Below are positions 18,154 through 25,148 of a stretch of 64,000 nt of DNA, in pieces. The stretch spans positions 248,001 through 312,000 of the forward strand of contig NZ_JQNK01000009.1 of NCBI RefSeq assembly GCF_000745215.1. The letters are read 5' to 3'. The notes beneath the pieces are model-generated. The model saw only the letters and a list, made by a program, of their open reading frames with translations, did no database searches and was not told where the DNA came from. The position numbers were made by a program, and so were the translations under genes. How positions within the stretch are numbered: position 1 is the stretch's first letter; every line of letters starts with the position of its first letter. Source of the stretch: Methylosinus sp. PW1 (lineage in GTDB: Bacteria; Pseudomonadota; Alphaproteobacteria; Rhizobiales; Beijerinckiaceae).

Positions 18154-19149
18154 CTATGCTCCACTTTCGTTGCGGGCCGCGAGCTTGCGCTCCCAATCGA
18201 GCGCCTGACGCACGATCGTCTCGAGATCGTCGTGACGCGGCGTCCAGCCGAGGCGCGAGCGAATGCGGTCATTGGCGGCGACGATGGCGGCGGGATCGCC
18301 CGGCCGGCGCGCGGCGAAATCCACCTTGAAATCGACGCCGGAGACGCGATTGACCGTTTCGATCACCTCGAGCACCGAGAAGCCATGCGCATAGCCGCAA
18401 TTGCAGACGAGGCTCTCCCCGCCCCCGCGCAGATGGCGCAGCGCGTCGAGATGGGCGCGGGCGAGATCGGTGACATGGATATAGTCGCGCAGGCAGGTGC
18501 CGTCCGGCGTCGGATAATCGGTCCCGAAGACCTGCATGCCGGGGCGCAGCCCCAGCGCCGCCTGCACCGCCACCTTGATGAGATGCGTCGCCTTGGGCGT
18601 CGATTGACCGGAACGGCCGAGAGGGTCGGCGCCGGCGACATTGAAGTAGCGCAGCGCTACATAGGAGAGATCATGCGCGCGCGAGACATCCTCGAGCATC
18701 CACTCGACCATCAGCTTGGAGCGGCCATAGGGCGAGACCGGCTTCAGGCTCTCGTCCTCCGTCACCGGATTATGCTCGGGATCGCCATAGACGGCCGCGG
18801 TCGAGGAGAAGATGAAGCGCTTCACGCCGGCTTCCACCGCCGCCGCCAGCAGAGCCCGCGCTTTCGCCGTATTGTTCAAATAGTAGCCGAGAGGATCGGC
18901 GACGGACTCGGGGACCACGATCTTGGCGGCGAAATGAATGATCGACTGAATATCATGCCGCGTGAAAATATCGCGCAGCAGCGCCGCGTCGCCGAAATCG
19001 CCCACGATGAGCGGAACCTCTTGCGGAACCGCCCAGCGAAACCCCGTGGAGAGATCGTCGAGCACGACGACCTTCTCGCCGGCGTCGAGCAGCTTCAGCG
19101 TCATATGGCTTCCGATATAGCCGGCGCCGCCGGTCACGAGGATGGTCAT
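18154..19149 (-). CDS. galE: UDP-glucose 4-epimerase
   Basis: The 331-residue short-chain dehydrogenase/reductase interconverts UDP-glucose and UDP-galactose. Seen are the NAD-binding TGGAGYIGSH, DDLSTG, HFAAKIVVPESV, the Ser-Ser-Thr-Ala-Ala-Val-Tyr block, catalytic SPYGRSK (Tyr-x3-Lys), and RYFNVAGADP. It is divergent from galU across 200 bases. Together they make UDP-glucose and UDP-galactose for surface polysaccharide, possibly the exopolysaccharide locus at 52.8-63.8 kb. Confidence 0.95.
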   Translation of the reverse strand: MTILVTGGAGYIGSHMTLKLLDAGEKVVVLDDLSTGFRWAVPQEVPLIVGDFGDAALLRDIFTRHDIQSIIHFAAKIVVPESVADPLGYYLNNTAKARALLAAAVEAGVKRFIFSSTAAVYGDPEHNPVTEDESLKPVSPYGRSKLMVEWMLEDVSRAHDLSYVALRYFNVAGADPLGRSGQSTPKATHLIKVAVQAALGLRPGMQVFGTDYPTPDGTCLRDYIHVTDLARAHLDALRHLRGGGESLVCNCGYAHGFSVLEVIETVNRVSGVDFKVDFAARRPGDPAAIVAANDRIRSRLGWTPRHDDLETIVRQALDWERKLAARNESGA

Positions 19150-19349
19150 TCCGCGCCCTTCCTGCTGAAGACGTCATCACGGGAAATTAACGGGCAATGG
19201 TTAAGGACGAATCCTGGCCCGGCTCGGACTAGGCGTTGGTCTTTCGCCATTGCGGGATATTCTCGGAAAAGCGCTGGCGCTCTTTCCGAAACCCTGCTCG
19301 GGCGTCGCGCTCTCGCGCTCGGGTCACACTCGCTCGAAATGGACTAATC

Positions 19350-20234
19350 ATGAGCAAACGCATTCGCAAGGCTGTTTTTCCCGTGGCCGGCCTCGGCACG
19401 CGCTTCCTCCCGGCGACCAAAGCGGTGCCGAAGGAGATGCTGACCGTCGTCGATCGTCCCGTGCTCCAGCATGTGGTGGACGAGGCGCGCGAGGCCGGGA
19501 TCGAGCATTTCATTTTCGTGACCGGGCGCAACAAAGGCGTCATCGAGGATCATTTCGACATCGCCTATGAGCTCGAGGACACGCTGAAGAAGCGCGGCAA
19601 GATCAAGGAATATGACGCGCTGATCGCCGATCTGCCGCCGGCCGGCGCAGCCAGCTTCACCCGCCAGCAGGCGCCGCTCGGCCTCGGCCATGCGGTCTGG
19701 TGCGCGCGTGAGATCGTCGGCGACGAGCCCTTCGCCGTGCTGCTGCCCGATATGGTGACGCTCGGCAACGGCCCAAAGAAGAGCCGCTGCCTCGCCCAGG
19801 CGGTGGAGGCCTATGAGGCCCATGGCGGCAATGTGATCGCGGTGGAGGAAGTGCCGCCGGAGGAGACGCATCAATATGGCATCGTCTCGGTCGGCAAGGA
19901 TTTCGGCGCCGCTTTCGAGATCACCGGAATGGTGGAGAAGCCGCCGAAGGGAACCGCGCCGAGCAATCTGATGATCTCGGGCCGCTATATTCTGCAGCCG
20001 GAGATTTTCGACATTCTGGCCAAGGGCGAGAAGGGCGCGGGCGGGGAGATTCAGCTCACCGACGGCATGGTGACGCTCGCAGCTTCGCAGGCCTTCCATG
20101 GCGTGCGCTTCGACGGCAAGACCTATGACACGGGATCGAAGCTCGGCTTCCTCGCCGCAAATCTCGCCTTCGGCCTGACGCGTCCCGACATAGCCGACGG
20201 GCTGAAGGCGGAGATCGCCAAGCTGCTCGGCTGA
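19350..20234 (+). CDS. galU: UTP-glucose-1-phosphate uridylyltransferase
   Basis: The 294-residue nucleotidyltransferase makes UDP-glucose from UTP and glucose-1-phosphate. The start [24 protein letters not shown] carries the nucleotide-binding signature, followed by [20 protein letters not shown], typical of GalU. The frame is open upstream to 19236, but the ATG at 19350 matches the family start. It is divergent from galE. A strong hairpin follows the stop. Confidence 0.95.
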   Translation: MSKRIRKAVFPVAGLGTRFLPATKAVPKEMLTVVDRPVLQHVVDEAREAGIEHFIFVTGRNKGVIEDHFDIAYELEDTLKKRGKIKEYDALIADLPPAGAASFTRQQAPLGLGHAVWCAREIVGDEPFAVLLPDMVTLGNGPKKSRCLAQAVEAYEAHGGNVIAVEEVPPEETHQYGIVSVGKDFGAAFEITGMVEKPPKGTAPSNLMISGRYILQPEIFDILAKGEKGAGGEIQLTDGMVTLAASQAFHGVRFDGKTYDTGSKLGFLAANLAFGLTRPDIADGLKAEIAKLLG

Positions 20235-20242
20235 ACGGAAAG

Positions 20243-20274
20243 GCCCTCTCCCGCAACGCTTCGCGGGAGAGGGC
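20243..20274 (+). terminator. galU terminator hairpin
   Basis: Twelve-base perfect arms GCCCTCTCCCGC / GCGGGAGAGGGC with an 8-base loop begin 8 bases after the galU stop. No T-run follows. The arm sequence resembles the CCTTCTCCCGC arm of the repeats at 24951 and 25068, so it may belong to the same dispersed palindromic family. Confidence 0.65.
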
Positions 20275-20324
20275 GGCCTCGCCTCTTCCGCGCCGCCTTT
20301 GTCGCCTTGATTTCCGCGCTCGCC

Positions 20325-20341
20325 GGTGCAACTATTGCACC
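20325..20341. promoter_or_regulatory. Perfect 17-bp dyad upstream of the DUF4160/DUF2442 pair (candidate operator)
   Basis: GGTGCAA-CTA-TTGCACC is a perfect inverted repeat with 7-bp arms, ending 18 bases before the GTG start of the DUF4160 gene. Its position over the promoter/leader fits autorepression by the HTH protein encoded as the second gene of the pair. Confidence 0.6.
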
Positions 20342-20359
20342 AAGCTCCGAGGCTGCGCC

Positions 20360-20593
20360 GTGCCGACGCTGAAACAATTCGGTTCGGTTTATATCCGAAT
20401 GTACGCCGACGATCACAGCCCGCCGCATTTTCACATTGTCTCGACCACTTTCGAGGTGCTGATCGCGCTGGACGGCCTCGAAGTCATTGCCGGCAGGGCG
20501 AAGCCCGCGCAGATCGCGGAGGCCCTGGAGTGGGCGCAGCGGAACGGGGACACGCTCGCAACCGAATGGACGCGGCTCAACGAACGGGGTTGA
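20360..20593 (+). CDS. DUF4160 small protein
   Basis: The 77-residue protein starts at GTG behind CCGAGG. It carries the DUF4160 signature: IRMYADDHSPPHFHI, then an A-Lys-Pro region (GRAKPAQIAEALEWAQRN) ending a short acidic tail. The HxPPHFH-like motif suggests a metal or nucleotide contact. DUF4160 genes commonly sit just before DUF2442 genes, and the pairing resembles a toxin-antitoxin module, but the family's biochemical role is not known to me. The next gene starts 2 bases after its stop. Confidence 0.8.
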   Translation: MPTLKQFGSVYIRMYADDHSPPHFHIVSTTFEVLIALDGLEVIAGRAKPAQIAEALEWAQRNGDTLATEWTRLNERG

Positions 20594-20595
20594 AC

Positions 20596-21114
20596 ATGCC
20601 GAGGAAGGCGCCGCCGCGCATCATAGACGTGAAGGTCGATAGCCGCAGGCCGTGGACGCTTCGGCTCGAATGGAACAACGGCGAATCGAGCAGAGTGGAC
20701 GTTTCGGGCCACATCGGCGCTTACAAGCTCTACCTGCCGCTTCGCCGAGATCCCGAATTGTTCAAAGCGGTTCGGCTCGGCGACCTCGGGAGCGATATTG
20801 TCTGGTCCGACGAGATCGATATGAGCGCGGATACGCTTTGGCGGCTCGCGCAGGAGCAGGCCGGCGCCACAATGTCGGCCGGCGAGTTCAAGAGCTGGCG
20901 CGAGCGGCGAGCCTACACGCTCGACACCGCCGCCCGCGCACTCGGGATCGGCCGGCGGATGATCTCCTATTACGAGCAGGGCGAGAAGCCGATTCCGCGC
21001 GTCGTCGCGCTCGCCACCCGCGCGCTGGACGCGGAAGGCCAGCGCCTATCGCTTAAGAAGGCAGAGGCCAGGGAGGGCGACAGCGCGCGCGCAAAGGCGC
21101 GGAAAAAGGCATGA
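20596..21114 (+). CDS. DUF2442 protein fused to an XRE-type HTH domain
   Basis: The 172-residue protein has an N-terminal DUF2442 domain (residues about 8-85: IIDVKVDSRRPWTLRLEWNNGES, then DPELFKAVRLGDLGSDIVWSDEIDMSADTLWRLA). A helix-turn-helix region follows (about 92-145: FKSWRERRAYTLDTAARALGIGRRMISYYEQGEKPIPRVVALATRAL). The tail is Lys/Ala/Arg-rich. The start ATG at 20596 is 2 bases after the DUF4160 stop. The frame's upstream extension overlaps that gene and is rejected. As the DNA-binding partner it is the likely antitoxin-like autoregulator. The dyad at 20325 is its candidate site. Confidence 0.8.
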   Translation: MPRKAPPRIIDVKVDSRRPWTLRLEWNNGESSRVDVSGHIGAYKLYLPLRRDPELFKAVRLGDLGSDIVWSDEIDMSADTLWRLAQEQAGATMSAGEFKSWRERRAYTLDTAARALGIGRRMISYYEQGEKPIPRVVALATRALDAEGQRLSLKKAEAREGDSARAKARKKA

Positions 21115-21137
21115 AAAAAGCCGCCCGGGCGGGCGGC
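21114..21137 (-). terminator. Intrinsic terminator (irr side)
   Basis: GCCGCCC-GGGC-GGGCGGC (21120-21137) is immediately flanked on the plus strand by six A (21114-21119). Read on the minus strand it is a GC hairpin followed by six T, a good Rho-independent terminator for irr, which ends at 21182. It may also stop rightward transcription from the DUF2442 gene. Confidence 0.75.
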
Positions 21138-21181
21138 CTGTCTTCAATGATCGCGCCGAAACGCCGCTCCGACGAGCCGCC

Positions 21182-21664
21182 TCACGCCTTCCTCTTCGGC
21201 CGCAGGCGGATGATGACGTCGCAGCCGACGATCTCCATGCCCTCGGGCGGAGCGGGCAACTTGGCGAATTCGATGGAGCCGTCCACCACGTCGAACATGC
21301 GCTTGCTGACCTCATCCATGAAATGGTGGTGCGGCGCGGTTCGTGTGTGGAAATAGGTGCGCGGTCCCTGCACGGCGATCTCCCGCAGCAGGCCGACGTC
21401 GGCGAATTGGTTGAGCGTGTTGTAGACGGTCGAGAGCGACATTTGCAGGCCGGCCTCGCGCGCTTCGGCGTGGAGCGCCTCGGCGCTCACATGGCGGTCG
21501 CCATTGCCATAGAGCAGCTTGCTGAGCGATATGCGCTGCGAGGTGGGACGAAGGCCGGCGGCTCTCAGCTTCGCCTTCAGCTCATTCTCGTCCTTGGGAG
21601 TGCTCGCCTTTTTTCCGAGTTGGATCGGCGCACGAAAATTCGTAATCATAGGGTGATGCGTCAT
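21182..21664 (-). CDS. irr: Iron response regulator Irr (Fur superfamily)
   Basis: The 160-residue regulator has a winged helix: LRAAGLRPTSQRISLSKLLYGNGDRHVSAEALHAEA followed by SLSTVYNTLNQFADVGLLREIAV. It carries His112-His113-His114 in PHHHF, the haem-contact motif of alphaproteobacterial Irr. The Fur/Zur zinc Cys-x2-Cys pairs are absent, as expected for Irr. In rhizobia Irr represses haem synthesis and activates or represses iron uptake genes according to haem availability. It is divergent from the transglycosylase gene by about 55 bases and ends with an intrinsic terminator. Confidence 0.88.
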   Translation of the reverse strand: MTHHPMITNFRAPIQLGKKASTPKDENELKAKLRAAGLRPTSQRISLSKLLYGNGDRHVSAEALHAEAREAGLQMSLSTVYNTLNQFADVGLLREIAVQGPRTYFHTRTAPHHHFMDEVSKRMFDVVDGSIEFAKLPAPPEGMEIVGCDVIIRLRPKRKA

Positions 21665-21718
21665 TTCCGTTTCGCCTCAGATCCTGTCCTGCTCGCGGCT
21701 CCTTGTGGAAGTCGAGAC

Positions 21719-23047
21719 ATGCTGATTGAAAACGCAGCGCAGCGAAGTGTCAAACAAAATGGCCAAAAGTGTAAAGATTCCAAAGAATGGCCAAGCTCGC
21801 GCGCAATTTTGCGACAAGCTTTCGGCCACGCTCGCGCCAATCGCCGCGATGTGTTCCAAACATTGCCGGTCATTTTCCTACTGTTTGTCCTGACGGCTTT
21901 TTTCATTCCTCGCGCGCTGGCGCAGGAAAGCGCAGCCGGCCAGGATCTCGACCATTTCCTGCAGCAATTATGGCCACGGGCGCGCGACGCCGGCGTCTCG
22001 CGCGAGATTTTCGATTCGGCGGTCGCCGGCCTGACGCCGGAGCCTGGATTGCTGCGGCGCCCACAGGCTCAAGCCGAGTTCACCATTTCCATCCCCTCCT
22101 ATGTCGCAAGCGCGGTGAGCGCAGCGCGAGTCGCGAGGGGCCGCGCGCTCGCCAGCGAGCTCTCGACGCCGCTGGCGACGATCGAGGAGCGCAGCGGCGT
22201 CCCTTCCGAGATCGCTCTCGCCATACTCGGGGTGGAAAGCAATTTCGGTTCCGCGACCGGCGCCGCCGACACTTTGCGCGTGCTGGCGACGCTGGCCTAT
22301 GCCGGTCATAGGGGCGCGATCTTCGCGGATGAATTCGTCGCGGCGCTCGTCATGCTGCAAAGGGGCGACGTCACCCGCGCGCGGCTGCGCGGCTCCTGGG
22401 CGGGGGCGATGGGCCAGCCGCAATTCCTGCCCTCCGCCTATCTGAAATACGCCGCGAGCTATGCGGGCGGCGCCGCGCCGGACATTTGGACGAACCGGCT
22501 CGATTCGCTCGCCTCCATCGCCAATTTCCTGAAATTCTCGGGCTGGGACCCGCGCCTGCCCTGGGCGGTCGAGGTCGTCCTGCCCAAAAATTTCGACTAT
22601 GCCGACTTCGATCTCGACTTCGCGCAATGGCGGGCGCTAGGCGTCGCCGCGGCGAATGGCGAAGCGCTGCCGGCGAGCGGGGCTGCGAGCCTCTACCTGC
22701 CAGCCGGAGCAACTGGCCCGGCTTTTCTCATCACCGACAACTTCGAGGTGATTCGCAAATACAACACATCCGACGCCTATGCGCTGTCGATCGGCCTGCT
22801 CGCCGACCGCATCGCCGGGCGGCGCGCGCCCGTCGTCCCCTGGCCAAAGAAGACCGCCGCGCTCTCCACCGCCGACTGCAAGGAGCTGCAGCGCTTGCTC
22901 ACCGCGCGCGGCTTCTATCGCGGCGCCATAGACGGCAAGCTGGGCCGCACCAGCCGCAACGCCGTGCACGCCTTTCAGCTGAGCGAAGGCGTGCAGCCGG
23001 CGGATGGATTCGCGACGAAGGAGGTGCTGGAGCGGCTCCGCCGCTGA
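21719..23047 (+). CDS. Lytic murein transglycosylase with peptidoglycan-binding domain (MltB-like)
   Basis: From the ATG at 21719 this is a 442-residue protein. A hydrophobic export segment (VIFLLFVLTAFFIPRALA) precedes the mature chain QESAAGQDLDHFLQQLWPRARDAGVS. The catalytic domain has ILGVESNFGS with the active-site Glu, AMGQPQFLPSAYLKYA and WDPRLPWAVEVVLP, typical of SLT family 3 / MltB. Residues near the C-terminus (CKELQRLLTARGFYRGAIDGKLGRTSRNAVHAFQ) form a PG_binding_1 domain. It cleaves glycan strands in the periplasm. The start is uncertain: an in-frame GTG at 21851 would give a shorter signal peptide but lacks a ribosome site. The ATG has GGAAG 7 bases upstream. Confidence 0.85.
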   Translation: MLIENAAQRSVKQNGQKCKDSKEWPSSRAILRQAFGHARANRRDVFQTLPVIFLLFVLTAFFIPRALAQESAAGQDLDHFLQQLWPRARDAGVSREIFDSAVAGLTPEPGLLRRPQAQAEFTISIPSYVASAVSAARVARGRALASELSTPLATIEERSGVPSEIALAILGVESNFGSATGAADTLRVLATLAYAGHRGAIFADEFVAALVMLQRGDVTRARLRGSWAGAMGQPQFLPSAYLKYAASYAGGAAPDIWTNRLDSLASIANFLKFSGWDPRLPWAVEVVLPKNFDYADFDLDFAQWRALGVAAANGEALPASGAASLYLPAGATGPAFLITDNFEVIRKYNTSDAYALSIGLLADRIAGRRAPVVPWPKKTAALSTADCKELQRLLTARGFYRGAIDGKLGRTSRNAVHAFQLSEGVQPADGFATKEVLERLRR

Positions 23048-23183
23048 GCCGCAGCGGCGATATGGGGCGCGAAACGCTGTAGCTGCTGACTTCAGCGTGA
23101 GAAATGAGCTATCTGTGACGCCAAAGAGGCGTCGAGCAGCTCGTCATCGGCGAGAAAAGCTCCGCTTCCCTGGAGAATCTCGA

Positions 23184-23837
23184 GTGACGAGCGATCATAT
23201 TCTGTATCTGGTGATCGCGGCCGCATGGATGCAAACAGTTGCCGCGGTCGCTTCGGCCTATTCGAAGACGATGATCCGCTTGCGGATCGCATCCACGATC
23301 GCGAATTTTCTCGGCGTCATCGTCGGCGCGACAAGCGGCAATATGGCGGTGCTGGCGCGCCACCTCATTCTGTTTCCGCTCGACCTCATGCGACTGCGCG
23401 AGATGCGCAAGCTGGTGGCCAGCGTCAAGCGCGCGGCGGATGGCGAGCTGAAGGTCGAATGGCTGAAGCCATTCATGCATCCAAGCAAAGTGAAGGCCGA
23501 CGCGCTTTTGTTTCGCAAAGGCGAGGACGCCGACCGCGCCTATATGCTGATCGAAGGCGAGATCGAGCTTCCGGAGGTGGGAATCCGGCTGCCGCCGGGG
23601 ACGCTGTTCGGCGAAATGGCGCTCTTCACCGAGGACGGCGTGCGCACGGCGTCGGCGCGCGCGCTCACCGATTGCCGGCTGCTGTCGATCACCTATGAGG
23701 AGTTCGAGCAGCTCTATTTCCAGAACCCGCAATTCGGGCTCTATCTCATTCGGCTGATCGTTCGACGCTGCCAAGCGAACACGCAGCAGCTCGAAGCCGT
23801 CGCTTGGCGTCGACCGACGGAAGATATCGGCGCCTGA
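23184..23837 (+). CDS. Membrane-anchored cyclic-nucleotide-binding-domain protein
   Basis: The 217-residue protein starts at GTG 23184 behind GGAGA. Two hydrophobic segments (residues about 5-24 and 37-68) are followed by a helical linker (LMRLREMRKLVASVKRAADGEL). A cNMP-binding domain follows (about 90-195: LLFRKGEDADRAYMLIEGEIELPEVGIRLPPGTLFGEMALFTEDGVRTASARALTDCRLL), with the FGEMALF...RTAS phosphate-binding cassette. There is no HTH or enzyme domain, so it is not a Crp-type regulator. The layout resembles Popeye-type membrane cAMP-binding proteins. The ligand is unknown. Confidence 0.75.
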   Translation: MTSDHILYLVIAAAWMQTVAAVASAYSKTMIRLRIASTIANFLGVIVGATSGNMAVLARHLILFPLDLMRLREMRKLVASVKRAADGELKVEWLKPFMHPSKVKADALLFRKGEDADRAYMLIEGEIELPEVGIRLPPGTLFGEMALFTEDGVRTASARALTDCRLLSITYEEFEQLYFQNPQFGLYLIRLIVRRCQANTQQLEAVAWRRPTEDIGA

Positions 23838-23884
23838 TCCGAAGAGTTCCGCGCCGAAAAGACGCGGTAGCCCGCGGATCGGCT

Positions 23885-24106
23885 CTATTTCGCGGCGAGC
23901 TTCTGCACCGCCTGCAGCGGCACCTCGTCGAGGCCAGAGCCGCCATGGGCGACATGATCGATGATGCCGGCGCGCATGCGCGGATCCCAGAATTTCTTCA
24001 AATGCTCGGCCGTGCCGGCCACCGCGTCGGAATGCCTCTGCGCGGCGAAGAACTTGCCGATCTGATTGGCCATTTTGACGAGCCGGTCGGCCGAATTATG
24101 CGACAT
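23885..24106 (-). CDS. fdsD: Formate dehydrogenase delta subunit
   Basis: The 73-residue protein (NSADRLVKMANQIGKFFAAQ..AVAGTAEHLKKFWDPRMRAGIIDHV) matches the FdsD/FdhD-delta small-subunit pattern, with the conserved MxNQIxxFF and FWxPRMR blocks. It is thought to help maturation or stability of the molybdenum formate dehydrogenase. Its start lies inside the end of fdhD (11-base overlap), making it the last gene of the fds operon. Confidence 0.9.
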   Translation of the reverse strand: MSHNSADRLVKMANQIGKFFAAQRHSDAVAGTAEHLKKFWDPRMRAGIIDHVAHGGSGLDEVPLQAVQKLAAK

Positions 24107-24926
24107 GGGTAGAGACCTGTTCCAGAATGCGTTCGGGGTGGGTGAAGATTTCGAAGTCGCGGCCGCGCACGACCGCCACCAAGGTCATGCCACATTTCTC
24201 CGCGGTGCGCACGGCCAGAGCCGTGGGCGCAGAGACTGCGGCGATAATGGACGCGCCGATGCGGGCGGCCTTTTGGACGAGTTCCACGGAAATGCGGCTC
24301 GTCATCAGCACGACGCCCTGCGAGGCGGGCAGGCCCTGGCGCGCCAGCGCGCCGGCGAGCTTGTCCAGCGCATTGTGCCGGCCGACATCCTCGCGGACGA
24401 TCAGCGCGTCCAACTCCGGCGCCCAGAAGGCGGCGGCGTGGACGGCGCGCGTCTCGCGATTGAGCGTTTGCGCGCCGGGCAAGCGGTCCATGGCGGCGAT
24501 CAGCGCCGTCGATGAGACGCGCAGCGCATTGGCGAGAACCGGCAGCGGCCGACTCGCCTGCTCGAGGCTCTCTATGCCGCAGAGGCCGCAGCCGGTCGGC
24601 CCGGCCATGGAGCGCTTGCGCGCGGCGTAGACCTCCTGCCGTCCGCCGGCGAGCCAGCTGCGCAGCTCTATGCCGGCCTCGGAGGCGACGATCTCGAAAT
24701 CGCCGGCCTCGTCGATCGAGTCGATGAGGCCTTCGGTGAGCGCGAAGCCGATGGAGAAATCCTCGAGATCGGCCGGCGTCGCCATCATCACCGCATGGGT
24801 CGAGCCGCCATAGGTGAAGGCGATGGGGGTTTCTTCCGGGATGGTGCGGGAGCTGTCCGACAGAGCGTCATTGCGCCGTGCGATGCACGGAACGCGAATG
24901 CCGGCGGCGGGGAGGTCCTCGTTCAT
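24096..24926 (-). CDS. fdhD: Formate dehydrogenase accessory sulfurtransferase
   Basis: The 276-residue protein contains the GCGLCG motif whose cysteines pass sulfur from a cysteine desulfurase to the molybdenum cofactor. It also has EETPIAFTYGGSTHAVMMATPADLEDFSIGFALTEGLI and REDVGRHNALDKLAGALAR, FdhD family blocks. It is required to sulfurate bis-MGD for FdsA activity. It lies between fdsA and fdsD, separated from fdsA by the palindromic repeat region. Confidence 0.95.
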   Translation of the reverse strand: MNEDLPAAGIRVPCIARRNDALSDSSRTIPEETPIAFTYGGSTHAVMMATPADLEDFSIGFALTEGLIDSIDEAGDFEIVASEAGIELRSWLAGGRQEVYAARKRSMAGPTGCGLCGIESLEQASRPLPVLANALRVSSTALIAAMDRLPGAQTLNRETRAVHAAAFWAPELDALIVREDVGRHNALDKLAGALARQGLPASQGVVLMTSRISVELVQKAARIGASIIAAVSAPTALAVRTAEKCGMTLVAVVRGRDFEIFTHPERILEQVSTHVA

Positions 24927-24950
24927 CCAGATCTATCTCCAGCGCGCGTC

Positions 24951-25121
24951 CCTTCTCCCGCTTGCGGGAGAAGGTGGCCCGGCGCAGCCGGGTCGGATGA
25001 GGGACCCTGGAAATGACCGGCCGATTTGGACGTCGGCCCGATCAAAACAATCGCAAAACGATGAGCGCCCTCATCCGACCCCGCTTTGCGGGGCCACCTT
25101 CTTCCGCCGAGCGGGAGAAGG
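24951..25121. repeat. Inverted pair of REP-like palindromic repeats
   Basis: A unit of about 53 bases occurs at 24951-25003 and again in inverted orientation at 25068-25121. Each unit holds a CCTTCTCCCGC..GCGGGAGAAGG hairpin and a second GC hairpin (GGCCCGGC / GCCGGG-type), followed by TCGGATGAGGG. Units of this kind (REP/BIME-like) are common between genes in Rhizobiales. Here the pair can fold into one long stem between fdsA and fdhD and may tune mRNA levels across the operon. Confidence 0.8.
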
Positions 25122-25148
25122 ATTCGCGCCCATCCATACCGCCCTGCC

